Below are positions 15,874 through 24,710 of a stretch of 64,000 nucleotides of DNA, piece after piece. The stretch's first letter is position 1, and each line of letters starts with the position of its first letter. A program made the position numbers and the translations under genes. The stretch is from Clostridium sp. HBUAS56010. GTDB lineage: Bacteria; Bacillota; Clostridia; Lachnospirales; Lachnospiraceae. Below the pieces are notes generated by a model. That model was given only the letters and a program-made list of their open reading frames with translations, was not told where the DNA came from and did no database searches. The DNA lies in assembly GCF_007115105.1 (NCBI RefSeq), contig NZ_SULJ01000007.1, positions 131,729 to 195,728 on the forward strand, in the 5' to 3' direction.

Positions 15874-17277
15874 ATGAAAGTTTTTAATACATTAACCAGA
15901 CAGAAGGAGGAGTTTGTACCGTTAGAGCCGATGAAAGTCAAGATGTACGTCTGCGGTCCTACGGTATATAATTATATACACATTGGCAACGCCAGACCAA
16001 TGATCGTGTTTGACACCGTTCGAAGGTATTTTGAATATAAAGGTTATGAGGTGAACTTTGTCTCAAACTTTACCGATGTGGATGATAAGATTATAAAAAA
16101 GGCGATTGAAGAAGGGGTAGATGCTGATGTGATATCCAAGCGCTATATTGAAGAGTGCAAAAAGGATATGGCATCCCTGAATATAAAACCGGCAACCAGA
16201 AACCCTCTGGCAACAGAAGAGATTCATGGGATGCTTGATATGATAAAGGAACTGATTCATTCCGGTCACGCTTATGAGGCAAAAGACGGTACTGTTTATT
16301 TCCGTACCAAAGCATTTGAAGATTATGGCAAGCTGTCTCATAAGAATCTGGAAGATCTGCAGTCTGGTTTCAGGGAGATAAAAGTGACGGGAGAAGATGG
16401 AAAGGAAGATCCGTCTGATTTTGTTCTTTGGAAGCCGAAAAAAGAAGGGGAGCCTTATTGGGAGTCTCCCTGGTGTGAAGGCAGACCTGGCTGGCACATA
16501 GAATGTTCCGTTATGTCTAAAAAGTATCTGGGGGATCAGATTGATATTCATGCAGGCGGAGAGGATTTGATTTTCCCTCACCACGAGAATGAGATTGCCC
16601 AGAGCGAAGCTGCCAATGGCAAGGAATTTGCAAAGTACTGGATGCATAACGCATTTTTAAATATTGATAACCGGAAGATGTCGAAGTCTCTGGGAAATTT
16701 CTTTACGGTCCGTGAAATCAGTGAAAAATACGATTTACAGATTTTACGCTTTTTCATGCTCAGCGCCCACTACAGAAGTCCGCTTAATTTCAGCGCAGAC
16801 TTAATGGAATCATCAAAGAACGGTCTGGAGAGGATTTTGACTGCAGTTGATAAGTTAAAAGATCTTGAGAGCAGAGCAAAAGAAGAAGTTCTCCGTGACA
16901 GCGAAGACTGTAAGGCAGTGGATGAACTGGTTGGGAAATATGAGACTGCCATGGATGATGATTTTAATACAGCAGATGGCATATCTGCCATCTTTGAACT
17001 GGTAAAGTTAAGCAATTCAACCACGGGTGAAGACAGTTCCAGAGAATATGTAACGTATCTTAAAGAGACGATAGAGAGACTTTGTGGTGTCCTTGGTATT
17101 ATTACAGAAAAAGAAGAAGAGATTCTTGAAGAAGAGATTGAGACCATGATTCAGGCAAGACAGCAGGCAAGAAAAGACAAAGATTTTGGTCTGGCAGATA
17201 AAATCCGGGGAGATTTACTGGAAAAGGGAATTGTTCTGGAGGACACCAGGGAAGGTGTAAAATGGAAGAGAGTATAA
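15874..17277 (+). CDS. cysS: Cysteinyl-tRNA synthetase
   Basis: A 467-residue class I synthetase that charges tRNA-Cys. The zinc cysteine and HIGH motif are in CGPTVYNYIHIGNARP near the start, the second zinc region is in WHIECSVMS and HHENEIAQSEA, and the KMSKS loop is present unchanged as KMSKSLGN. ATG at 15874 is chosen because AAGGAG lies inside the slightly longer frame. Its 3' end overlaps mrnC by 16 bases, so the two are coupled. Confidence 0.97.
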   Translation: MKVFNTLTRQKEEFVPLEPMKVKMYVCGPTVYNYIHIGNARPMIVFDTVRRYFEYKGYEVNFVSNFTDVDDKIIKKAIEEGVDADVISKRYIEECKKDMASLNIKPATRNPLATEEIHGMLDMIKELIHSGHAYEAKDGTVYFRTKAFEDYGKLSHKNLEDLQSGFREIKVTGEDGKEDPSDFVLWKPKKEGEPYWESPWCEGRPGWHIECSVMSKKYLGDQIDIHAGGEDLIFPHHENEIAQSEAANGKEFAKYWMHNAFLNIDNRKMSKSLGNFFTVREISEKYDLQILRFFMLSAHYRSPLNFSADLMESSKNGLERILTAVDKLKDLESRAKEEVLRDSEDCKAVDELVGKYETAMDDDFNTADGISAIFELVKLSNSTTGEDSSREYVTYLKETIERLCGVLGIITEKEEEILEEEIETMIQARQQARKDKDFGLADKIRGDLLEKGIVLEDTREGVKWKRV

Positions 17278-17711
17278 AAGCCTTATCTGAATTTTGTAAA
17301 GAAACTCTCCATCTGAAAGATGTGGATATAAGAAGTTATTCCCCTCTGGCTCTGGCTTATATCGGAGATGGGGTATATGAACTGATTATCCGTACCAAGG
17401 TAATGAATCACGGCAGTACCCAGGTCAACAATATGCACAAAAAGAGTGCAAAACTGGTGAATGCAGGAACCCAGGCGGAGATCATCCGCAGGCTAATGGA
17501 AGAAAATGATCTGACAGAAGAAGAAATCACTGTCTATAAGCGGGGACGCAATGCCAAATCCGTCACAACGGCTAAACATGCCACAATGGCGGATTACCGC
17601 ACTGCCACCGGTTTTGAAGCTCTTTGCGGATATCTGTATTTAAAAGGAGATATAAATCGGCTGATTACCATGGTGGGCAAAGGACTTGAGAGAATAGGAG
17701 AACTGGAATGA
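17262..17711 (+). CDS. mrnC: Mini-ribonuclease III
   Basis: MrnC is a dimeric RNase III catalytic domain without the double-stranded RNA-binding domain; it matures 23S rRNA ends. The 149-residue length fits. The RNase III signature is LALAYIGDGVYELIIRT, and a second acidic patch lies in GFEALCGYLYLKGD. The start lies within cysS and the end overlaps rlmB by four bases, giving a tightly packed rRNA/tRNA-related cluster. Confidence 0.93.
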   Translation: MEESIKALSEFCKETLHLKDVDIRSYSPLALAYIGDGVYELIIRTKVMNHGSTQVNNMHKKSAKLVNAGTQAEIIRRLMEENDLTEEEITVYKRGRNAKSVTTAKHATMADYRTATGFEALCGYLYLKGDINRLITMVGKGLERIGELE

Positions 17712-18445
17712 TAGAAGAATTTACCATTGAGGGAAGGAATGCTGTACTGGAAGCATTTCGCTCCGGAAAGACCATTGATAAGCTGTATGTACAAAAAGGT
17801 GTTCAGGATGGTCCGATCCAGTCTATTGTACGGGAAGCAAAAAAGGTTGATACCATCATTAATTTTGTGGAGAGAGAGCGTTTGGATCAGATGTCCGAAG
17901 AAGGACACCATCAGGGTGTCATTGCCCATGCCGCTGCATATGAATATGCAGAAGTGGAGGACATGTTAAAAGCCGCCGAAGAAAAGGGAGAACCGCCTTT
18001 TTTGTTTCTTCTCGATGGAATTGAAGATCCCCACAATCTGGGAGCCATTATCCGTACCGCCAATCTGGCAGGTGCTCATGGAGTCATTATTCCAAAACGC
18101 AGAGCGGTGGGACTTACGGCTACGGTTGCCAAGACATCTGCCGGGGCACTGAACTATACGCCGGTTGCAAAAGTTACGAACCTGACTGCAACCATGGAAG
18201 AACTGAAAGAAAAAGGGCTGTGGTTCGTCTGTGCCGATATGGAAGGCGAGACAATGTACCGCTTGAATTTAAAAGGACCTATTGGTCTTGTGATTGGAAG
18301 TGAAGGAAGCGGAGTGGGAAGACTTATAAAAGAAAGCTGTGATATGGTGGCTTCTATTCCCATGAAAGGAGACATTGATTCGTTAAATGCTTCTGTTGCG
18401 GCAGGAGTACTTGCTTATGAAATCGTGAGGCAGCGTTTAGGTTAA
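17708..18445 (+). CDS. rlmB: 23S rRNA (guanosine-2'-O-)-methyltransferase RlmB
   Basis: A 245-residue SPOUT methyltransferase of the TrmH family. The N-terminal substrate-binding domain (residues 1-75; FTIEGRNAVLEAFRSG, QGVIAHA) is followed by the knotted catalytic domain with LDGIEDPHNLGAIIRTA, GSEGSGVGRL and SLNASVAAGVLAYEI. It most likely methylates G2251 of 23S rRNA, but close relatives methylate other sites. It overlaps mrnC by four bases; both act on 23S rRNA. Confidence 0.93.
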   Translation: MIEEFTIEGRNAVLEAFRSGKTIDKLYVQKGVQDGPIQSIVREAKKVDTIINFVERERLDQMSEEGHHQGVIAHAAAYEYAEVEDMLKAAEEKGEPPFLFLLDGIEDPHNLGAIIRTANLAGAHGVIIPKRRAVGLTATVAKTSAGALNYTPVAKVTNLTATMEELKEKGLWFVCADMEGETMYRLNLKGPIGLVIGSEGSGVGRLIKESCDMVASIPMKGDIDSLNASVAAGVLAYEIVRQRLG

Positions 18446-18465
18446 GCCATAAGGAGATGATGGGA

Positions 18466-19443
18466 ATGAAACGAATTGGTGCAGCTTTTGCAATGGCTTT
18501 TGCAGCCGCTATATTTGCTTCGCAAAGCAGCAGTGGAAGTATTGCAGGAATTGGAAACAGCGAAGTCTGGGCAAAGCAGGACACAATTGTGAATATCAAA
18601 GAGGAACAGATCCCTCTTGGTTCAAAACCAGGTGCAGCAAATGTAAAGAAGCCGCAGGCTCCGGGAACAGTCACGTTTAGCAGTAATTCTGCAATGATAG
18701 ATGCCTCGAATGTAAGTCATGGATATGTGATGATTCAGTATACAGGCAAAGCTTCAAAAATAAAAGTTCAGATAATGAAAAACGGGGGAGAGACGTATAC
18801 CTATGACTTAAATGCCAGATCCGCTTATGAGGTATTTCCTCTTACGGAAGGAAATGGAACTTATACCGTTCGTGTATTGGAACAGGTTCAAGGCAATCAG
18901 TATGCGGTGAAATCCAACAACCAGCTTTCAGTGAATTTAAAGAGTGAGTTTGAGCCGTTTTTATATCCCAATCAGTATGTGAACTTTTCCTCTGGGAGTG
19001 CAGTGGCAGCGAAGAGTGAAGAACTTGCTGTATCAGCCTCTGATTCCCTGGGAGTGATAACCAATGTGTATAATTATGTGGTGAATAATTTTACTTACGA
19101 TACAGCCCTTGCCAATACCGTTGAGTCAGGGTATCTGCCTAATGTTGATCAGGTTCTGGCGAAGAAAAAAGGAATCTGTTTCGATTATGCGGCGGTAATG
19201 ACCGCCATGTTAAGATCCCAGAATATTCCTACCAAGCTTGTGGTAGGGTATACGGGGAATGTCTACCATGCCTGGGTGAATGTATATATTGAAGGTCAGG
19301 GCTGGGTGGATAACATTATTTATTTTGACGGATATAACTGGAAGCTTATGGATCCTACTTTTGCTTCATCAGGAGGAAACAGTCCGACGATTAAAGAATA
19401 TATTACCAACAGCTCTAATTATAAAGCAAAATACACTTACTAA
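18466..19443 (+). CDS. Secreted transglutaminase-like protein
   Basis: A 325-residue exported protein. It starts with a signal peptide (KRIGAAFAMAFAAAIFAS) and ends with a transglutaminase-like core whose triad is visible: Cys in KKGICFDYAAV, His in YHAWVNVYI and Asp in KLMDPTFAS. Such proteins act as proteases or cross-linkers at the cell surface. The middle region is beta-rich. Of three closely spaced ATGs, 18466 is nine bases from AAGGAG and fits best. It sits 20 bases after rlmB and 29 bases before the pilus-like genes, so a role near that machine is possible. Confidence 0.85.
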   Translation: MKRIGAAFAMAFAAAIFASQSSSGSIAGIGNSEVWAKQDTIVNIKEEQIPLGSKPGAANVKKPQAPGTVTFSSNSAMIDASNVSHGYVMIQYTGKASKIKVQIMKNGGETYTYDLNARSAYEVFPLTEGNGTYTVRVLEQVQGNQYAVKSNNQLSVNLKSEFEPFLYPNQYVNFSSGSAVAAKSEELAVSASDSLGVITNVYNYVVNNFTYDTALANTVESGYLPNVDQVLAKKKGICFDYAAVMTAMLRSQNIPTKLVVGYTGNVYHAWVNVYIEGQGWVDNIIYFDGYNWKLMDPTFASSGGNSPTIKEYITNSSNYKAKYTY

Positions 19444-19472
19444 AGAAAACAGAGGAAAAGGGAGGATGGCGT

Positions 19473-20525
19473 ATGGCGAAGAATGCAAAGAGGCTATATT
19501 CAGCCAGGGAAATTTCTGCCTTCTGCCTCCAGATATCCCTTCTGCTTCATGCGGCAATCCCTCTGGAAGAGGGATTGTCTGCTATGGCGGAAGATGCAGG
19601 CTGGGAAGAGGAGAAAAAGATTCTGACAGGTATGGTGGAGCAGATCGAGCTTGGGAATCCATTTTCCAGTGTTTTAGAGAATGCAGGGGCCTATCCCTCT
19701 TATGTGGTTCGCATGGCAAGACTGGGAGAAGAAACAGGCAATCTGGATCAGATTATGGAGTCTCTGGCTTCCTATTATGAGAAAGAACATCTTCTTATTC
19801 GCAACATTAAAAATGCAGTGACCTATCCGGCGATCATGATTTCTATGCTGTTGGTGGTGCTGCTTGTTTTGTTTACAAAGGTTATGCCGGTATTTGAACG
19901 TGTTTATCAGCAACTGGGGGCAGAGATGTCGCCGGTTTCTCTTGTTGCAACGAAACTGGGAGGAGTGTTCAGTGCTGTGGCACTTTTATTGGAAGCGCTC
20001 CTTTTTATCGTTGTTTTTTCTGTCTGGATCTCTCGAAAAAAAGGTAAAAAAATACCTCCTGTGGAAGTTTTTTTTCAACGGATCAAGAAAAAGAATAAGA
20101 TTGCACTTGCCGTAGCCGGCAGAAGGTTTACTGCGGTTCTTGCCCTTACACTAAAAAGCGGACTGGATCTGGAAAAGGGATTGGAGATTGCTGGAGAACT
20201 GGTGGAAAACAAGGCGGTGAAAGAAAAGATTAACCGTTGTTCCGAAGAACTTGCCGCCGGAACCGATTATTATAATGCCCTTAAGAATACCGGGATGTTC
20301 AAGGGGTTCTATGTGCAGATGATCAAGGTTGGCACAAAAAGCGGAAGTCTGGATTGTGTTTTAGGGGAGATTTCAAAAAATTATGAAGAAGAAGCAGACC
20401 TTGCCCTGGAGCACATGATCAGCAGGTTTGAACCGGGAATGGTAGCTGTTCTTGCTGTTGCCGTAGGAATGATTCTTTTATCTGTCATGCTTCCTCTTGT
20501 TGGGATTCTGTCTGCCATTGGTTAG
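19473..20525 (+). CDS. Type IV pilus/type II secretion inner-membrane protein (PilC/GspF family)
   Basis: A 350-residue PilC/GspF platform protein with the two repeated T2SSF domains: about 15-135 (EISAFCLQISLLLHAAIPLEEG, LGEETGNLDQIM) and about 210-335 (RRFTAVLALTLKSGLDLEKG, KVGTKSGSLDCVL). Three transmembrane segments are visible near 112-135, 160-180 and 325-348. The platform couples an ATPase to growing or retracting pilin fibres. ATG at 19473 follows GGAGGATG. It is the first of six genes ending with the PilT-like ATPase. Confidence 0.9.
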   Translation: MAKNAKRLYSAREISAFCLQISLLLHAAIPLEEGLSAMAEDAGWEEEKKILTGMVEQIELGNPFSSVLENAGAYPSYVVRMARLGEETGNLDQIMESLASYYEKEHLLIRNIKNAVTYPAIMISMLLVVLLVLFTKVMPVFERVYQQLGAEMSPVSLVATKLGGVFSAVALLLEALLFIVVFSVWISRKKGKKIPPVEVFFQRIKKKNKIALAVAGRRFTAVLALTLKSGLDLEKGLEIAGELVENKAVKEKINRCSEELAAGTDYYNALKNTGMFKGFYVQMIKVGTKSGSLDCVLGEISKNYEEEADLALEHMISRFEPGMVAVLAVAVGMILLSVMLPLVGILSAIG

Positions 20526-20537
20526 GAAGGGGTTTTT

Positions 20538-20858
20538 ATGAAGCTTGGAAGTTATGGGAAAAGGTTTGCGGAATCTGTAGCTATGCCTGTGTTGTTTTGT
20601 GCAATGATTGGTTTGTTTCTCTGGGCAACCCTCCTTCTTTCGAATAATGCAGATAAAAAAGGGGCGGACACTCTTAGGGATGCCATCCGCAGAGCATCGG
20701 TTCAGTGTTATGCCATTGAAGGGAGATATCCGCCAGACGTAGAATATCTGGAGAAAAATTACGGAATACAGATTGACCGAAAACGGTATGATGTTTTTTT
20801 TGATGGGTTTGCATCAAATTTTATGCCAGACATTACCGTTAATTTCCGGGAACCATAA
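20538..20858 (+). CDS. Small pilin-like membrane protein
   Basis: A 106-residue protein with one N-terminal hydrophobic helix (VAMPVLFCAMIGLFLWATLLL) followed by a soluble part. Ahead of the helix, YG/KRFAES keeps the glycine and the glutamate at position +5 of a class III prepilin signal, although the residue after the cut is Lys rather than Phe or Met. The later part contains GRYPPDVEYLEKNYG, a motif typical of GspG/GspH-like pseudopilin headpieces. It follows the PilC gene by 12 bases. Confidence 0.65.
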   Translation: MKLGSYGKRFAESVAMPVLFCAMIGLFLWATLLLSNNADKKGADTLRDAIRRASVQCYAIEGRYPPDVEYLEKNYGIQIDRKRYDVFFDGFASNFMPDITVNFREP

Positions 20859-20872
20859 TCAGGAGGTAAAAG

Positions 20873-21364
20873 ATGAAGGGGAATCAAGTTCAAAGAGGCT
20901 GGCTTACCGGAACTCTTTTTACCTTTTTACTATTTCTGGTGTTTCTACTCAGTGCCCTTTTTCTGGTTTTAATTGGCGCAAAGGTTTATGAGAACATTCA
21001 GATGAGAGGGGAAAGTACTTATCAGGAAGATGTGGTTCTGAGTTATATTGCCAACAAAGTACGGCAGGGTGACCGGGCAGGAGCTGTCTCCTTAAAAGAA
21101 GAGTCGGGCATATGGGTTCTGGAATTAAAGCAGACCATTAACGAAACGGTCTATGTAACCGATATTTATTACAAAGACGGGGCGCTGTGGGAGCTGTTTA
21201 CCGATGAAGAAAGCGGGCTTGGAGTAGGAGATGGAAATGAGATTCTCTCCTGCAGTCCTGTTTATGTGGAGCAAAAGGGAGACCTTCTCTACATAAAGAG
21301 CCAGGGAATTACGGGCGGTTCCCTGTGGATTTCTTTAAGAAGCGGAGGAGTTGCAGATGAATAG
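20873..21364 (+). CDS. DUF4860 domain protein
   Basis: A 163-residue single-pass membrane protein: an N-terminal helix (TLFTFLLFLVFLLSALFLVL) then an extracytoplasmic beta-rich domain. The pattern SYIANKVRQGD, followed by VTDIYYKDGALWELF and a C-terminal GGSLWISLRSGG, is that of DUF4860 proteins found in pilus-like loci of Lachnospiraceae. No glutamate at +5 of a prepilin signal is visible. AGGAGG lies six bases before the ATG. Its stop overlaps the next gene. Confidence 0.75.
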   Translation: MKGNQVQRGWLTGTLFTFLLFLVFLLSALFLVLIGAKVYENIQMRGESTYQEDVVLSYIANKVRQGDRAGAVSLKEESGIWVLELKQTINETVYVTDIYYKDGALWELFTDEESGLGVGDGNEILSCSPVYVEQKGDLLYIKSQGITGGSLWISLRSGGVADE

Positions 21365-21773
21365 AAAAAGTAATTCCAAAGTCTTCTTAATGGAAATGAT
21401 CGGGGTTTCTTTTTTTCTCATACTCTGTGCAGGAATCTGTGTTCAGACATTTGCAAAAGCAAACTCTTACAGTCTTCATGCGTGGAATTTAAACCGGGCA
21501 GTTTTTATTGCCCAGAGTACGGCAGAAGTCTTTAAAATAGAAGGAAAACAGGGCCTTAAAGAGAGATTCACTGTGGAGGAGGAAACTGAAGCAGGAAACT
21601 TCACCCTTTTTTTTGATAAGAGCGGGAATCCATGTGGCAGAAAGCAGGCTGATTTTTATGTGGAAACAGACTTTTTAGAAAATAAAGAGATGGCTGTGGT
21701 GGTGAATAGAAGCGGAAAGCAGTTGTATACTCTTTCCGTAAAACGCCATGAAGAATCCATTCAGGGGAGGTAG
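21357..21773 (+). CDS. Pilin-like membrane protein in the pilus-like operon
   Basis: A 138-residue protein with one N-terminal transmembrane helix (MIGVSFFLILCAGICVQTF) preceded by NSKVFLME, a weak likeness to a prepilin leader with Glu near the helix start. The soluble part is beta-rich (FTVEEETEAGNFTLFFDK). ATG at 21357 is favoured because GGAGGAG ends eight bases upstream. It overlaps the DUF4860 gene by eight bases and precedes another single-pass gene by four. Confidence 0.65.
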   Translation: MNRKSNSKVFLMEMIGVSFFLILCAGICVQTFAKANSYSLHAWNLNRAVFIAQSTAEVFKIEGKQGLKERFTVEEETEAGNFTLFFDKSGNPCGRKQADFYVETDFLENKEMAVVVNRSGKQLYTLSVKRHEESIQGR

Positions 21774-21777
21774 GAGC

Positions 21778-22269
21778 ATGGCGAAACAGGAAGTGAAGTA
21801 CAGAGCCAGCATCGGTGGTCCCTCTCTGATTTTAATTTTTATTGTGATGTGTCTGGTGACCTTTGGGATGTTGTCTTTAAGCGGAGCAAAGAATGAATAT
21901 AATCTGGCGGAGCGTAATGGGGCGGCTGTCAGAGAGTATTACAGGGCGGACAAAAAGGGAGAGGATTTTTATGAAAGCGTTTATGCGGCAGTACGGCAGG
22001 CACAAAAAACAGGCAGTAAAAGTGAGTATGACAAGTTACTGACTGCCAGGCTGGGAGATTCCTATCATCCAGATGATGGAACCATAAACACCCTGATTCC
22101 CATGGAACGGGGGCAGGCACTTTCCATTGAATTGCTTCCTGAATTAAAAAAAGATGGAATCATAGGAATTAAATCGTGGAATGTAATTCTTATTGAAGAT
22201 TATGAGATTGACCGCTCCATGCCGGTCTGGAATGGCATGGAAGGGAATGAGCAGGAGATTGGAAGATGA
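21778..22269 (+). CDS. Membrane protein in the pilus-like operon
   Basis: A 163-residue protein with one hydrophobic helix near residues 15-37 (LILIFIVMCLVTFGMLSLSG), then a charged, mixed soluble domain ending in EDYEIDRSMPVW. ATG at 21778 follows GGGAGGTAGGAG, so the longer frame from 21748 is rejected. I do not recognise the family; the single helix plus outer domain matches its neighbours, and it overlaps the PilT-like gene by four bases. Confidence 0.65.
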   Translation: MAKQEVKYRASIGGPSLILIFIVMCLVTFGMLSLSGAKNEYNLAERNGAAVREYYRADKKGEDFYESVYAAVRQAQKTGSKSEYDKLLTARLGDSYHPDDGTINTLIPMERGQALSIELLPELKKDGIIGIKSWNVILIEDYEIDRSMPVWNGMEGNEQEIGR

Positions 22270-23333
22270 ATGTAGTAGATTTGTTAAGCGCTGCTGTGGC
22301 TCAGAAAGCGTCGGACATTTTTCTGGTGCCGGGTATGCCTTTTTCCTATAAAATCGGAAGCAGAATTGTATATCAAAATGAAGAAAAGCTTTCTTCAGAC
22401 CAAATGGAATCATTAATGAAGGAACTATATGAACTGGCTGGAAACCGCAGTATGAATATAGTAAAAGAACATGGTGACGATGATTTTTCTTTTGCACTTC
22501 CGGGTATTTCCAGATTCCGTTCCAGCGTTTTCCGGCAGAGAGGTTCTCTGGCAGCCGTAATCAGGGTTGTTACTTTTGATCTGCCCGATTACAAAGAACT
22601 CCATATTCCGGAGCCGGTTATGGGAGTTGCCAGGATGACAAAAGGTTTTGTGCTGGTGACTGGGCCGGCAGGAAGCGGAAAGACCACAACTCTTGCCTGT
22701 ATCATTGATAAGATCAATAACACCAGAAATGCTCATGTCATTACCCTGGAAGACCCTTTGGAATTTCTTCACCGTCATAAGAAGAGTGTGGTAACCCAAA
22801 GAGAGATTGTTACAGACACGGACAGTTATGTAACCGGATTAAGGGCAGCTTTAAGACAGGCACCGGATGTGATTTTAGTGGGAGAGATGAGGGATTATGA
22901 GACGATCCGAATTGCCATGACTGCGGCAGAGACGGGGCATCTGGTTATATCCACTCTTCATACCGTTGGTGCTGCCAATACCATTGACCGTATTATCGAC
23001 AGTTTTCCGCCTAATCAACAGCATCAGATCCGGATGCAGCTTTCCATGGTGGTTCAGGCAGTGATATCCCAGCAGTTGATTCCTGCAGTAGATGGAAGTG
23101 TTGCTCCTGCGTTTGAAATGATGTTTTTTAATAATGCTATCCGGAATATGATCCGTGAATCAAAGACCCATCAGATTGATTCCGTTATAGCAACCGGGCA
23201 GGCAGAAAATATGATATCTATGGATTCCAGTCTGTTAAATCTATATAAAGAAGGAAGAATAACCGGAGAAAATGCAGTAGTATACAGCAGTAACAGTGAG
23301 CTGATGGCAAAAAAGATTGATCGTATGAAGTAG
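22266..23333 (+). CDS. pilT: PilT-type twitching/secretion ATPase
   Basis: A 355-residue hexameric ATPase of the PilT group. Motifs: Walker A GPAGSGKTTT at 133-142, Asp-box TLEDPLEF, Walker B QAPDVILVGEMRD and the His-box TGHLVISTLHT. Length and N-terminus (VVDLLSAAVAQKASDIFLVPG) are PilT-like, and the Cys4 zinc motif of PilB/GspE is absent. PilT normally powers fibre retraction, yet no PilB or GspE is present in this operon, so this may be the only motor. It is the last gene of the operon. Confidence 0.9.
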   Translation: MNVVDLLSAAVAQKASDIFLVPGMPFSYKIGSRIVYQNEEKLSSDQMESLMKELYELAGNRSMNIVKEHGDDDFSFALPGISRFRSSVFRQRGSLAAVIRVVTFDLPDYKELHIPEPVMGVARMTKGFVLVTGPAGSGKTTTLACIIDKINNTRNAHVITLEDPLEFLHRHKKSVVTQREIVTDTDSYVTGLRAALRQAPDVILVGEMRDYETIRIAMTAAETGHLVISTLHTVGAANTIDRIIDSFPPNQQHQIRMQLSMVVQAVISQQLIPAVDGSVAPAFEMMFFNNAIRNMIRESKTHQIDSVIATGQAENMISMDSSLLNLYKEGRITGENAVVYSSNSELMAKKIDRMK

Positions 23334-23396
23334 AAAGGAATAGTTTCCTGATTAGCAGTTACAATAACGATATCAAGAACAGGAGCGTGTTTGATT

Positions 23397-24350
23397 ATGA
23401 AAACAGATAAGAGAAAAGTAGCACTGGTGGGCACTGGAATGGTGGGAATGAGCTATGCCTATTCCATGCTGAATCAGGGAGCGTGCGATGAACTGGTATT
23501 AATTGATATTAACCGGAAACGGGCAGAAGGCGAAGCCATGGACTTAAACCATGGACTTGCTTTTTCCGGAGCGCATATGAAGATTTATGCAGGTGATTAC
23601 AAAGACTGCCATGATGCAGATATTGTAGTGATCTGTGCAGGTGTGGCACAAAAGCAGGGAGAGACAAGACTAGACCTTTTAAAACGAAATGCAGCCGTGT
23701 TCCGTTCGATTATACAACCGGTGACAGAATCAGGATTTAACGGAATTTTTCTGGTAGCAACCAATCCCGTGGATATTATGACAAGAATTACTTATGCCAT
23801 ATCCGGCTTTAATCCGAAAAGGGTCATTGGAAGCGGAACCACTCTTGATACCGCAAGACTCCGTTATCTCCTTGGGGAAACTCTCCGGGTGGATCCCCGC
23901 AATGTCCATGCTTATGTTATTGGTGAACATGGAGACAGTGAATTTGTACCATGGAGCCAGGCAATGATCGCCACCAAACCGATTCTTTCTCTCTGCGGGT
24001 CCGGCGGAGAAGAGGATATGGTATGCCGGGAGGAATTAAAACAGATTGAAGAAGACGTGCGAGGCGCAGCTTATAAGATCATTGAAGCCAAGCAGGCGAC
24101 TTATTATGGAATAGGAATGTCTCTGACCAGAATTACCAGGGCTATTTTAGGCGATGAAAACAGTGTATTTACCGTTTCTGCCATGTTAAAGGGAGAGTAT
24201 GGACAGTCAGAGGTTTATGCCGGTGTTCCCTGTATTATCAACCAGAATGGAATCCAGAGAGTGCTTCAGCTTTCGCTGACGGAAGATGAACTGGAGCGTT
24301 TTTCAGTTTCCTGCAAGACTTTGAAAGAAAGCTTTGAGGGGATTTTGTAA
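23397..24350 (+). CDS. ldh: L-lactate dehydrogenase
   Basis: A 317-residue NAD-dependent L-LDH, which reduces pyruvate to lactate and regenerates NAD during fermentation. It shows the Rossmann start VALVGTGMVGMSYAYS, the substrate loop QKQGETRLDLL with its Arg, and the catalytic His in IGEHGDSEFV. Malate dehydrogenase is less likely because the loop has Gln (KQGE). I give the ATG at 23397; an in-frame TTG at 23391 lies five bases after AGGAG and may be the true start. It stands alone. Confidence 0.93.
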   Translation: MKTDKRKVALVGTGMVGMSYAYSMLNQGACDELVLIDINRKRAEGEAMDLNHGLAFSGAHMKIYAGDYKDCHDADIVVICAGVAQKQGETRLDLLKRNAAVFRSIIQPVTESGFNGIFLVATNPVDIMTRITYAISGFNPKRVIGSGTTLDTARLRYLLGETLRVDPRNVHAYVIGEHGDSEFVPWSQAMIATKPILSLCGSGGEEDMVCREELKQIEEDVRGAAYKIIEAKQATYYGIGMSLTRITRAILGDENSVFTVSAMLKGEYGQSEVYAGVPCIINQNGIQRVLQLSLTEDELERFSVSCKTLKESFEGIL

Positions 24351-24363
24351 AAGCAGAAGATTG

Positions 24364-24412
24364 ATGGCGGAAGAGAAGGAATAGTTGCGGGACATTTTTT
24401 CTTTTCCGCCAT
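24364..24412 (+). terminator. Long hairpin after ldh
   Basis: ATGGCGGAAGAGAA pairs with TTCTTTTCCGCCAT (one G-U), loop of about 21 bases. A U run is inside the loop side rather than after the stem, so its terminator activity is uncertain. Confidence 0.45.
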
Positions 24413-24498
24413 AAAAGGAAAACAAAACGGGGTTTTAAGTACTAAATAACTTAAATTTTTGCTATTGTATGTATGAAACAAAAAACAAAAAAATAATG

Positions 24499-24527
24499 TT
24501 GACAAACAGATTTTCCCATGCTATGAT
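24499..24527 (+). promoter_or_regulatory. Sigma A promoter of tRNA-Thr
   Basis: TTGACA (24499-24504), 17-base spacer, TATGAT (24522-24527), 31 bases before the tRNA. Confidence 0.85.
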
Positions 24528-24558
24528 ATACGAGGTTCGAGCGAAGAACCATTAATAA

Positions 24559-24631
24559 GCTGATGTGGCACAGATGGTAGCGCACCTCATTGGTAGTGAG
24601 GAGGTCACGGGTCCGATTCCCGTCATCAGCT
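24559..24631 (+). tRNA. tRNA-Thr (GGT) with unusual T loop
   Basis: Acceptor GCTGATG/CATCAGC, anticodon stem CCTCA/TGAGG with loop TTGGTAG (anticodon GGT), T stem ACGGG/CCCGT. The T loop reads TCCGATT, so position 55 is C where nearly all tRNAs have the uridine that becomes pseudouridine; the D stem GCAC/GCGC has an A-C mismatch. It has its own promoter and terminator, so it is probably expressed. Confidence 0.88.
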
Positions 24632-24640
24632 TTGAAAACA

Positions 24641-24675
24641 AACGGGAAGTCTTAATTTATAGACTTCCCGTTTTT
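24641..24675 (+). terminator. Terminator of tRNA-Thr
   Basis: AACGGGAAGTCT pairs with AGACTTCCCGTT, followed by TTT. Confidence 0.88.
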
Positions 24676-24710
24676 GTCATATGCAAAAAGGAAGAAGGAG
24701 GCACATCGAA

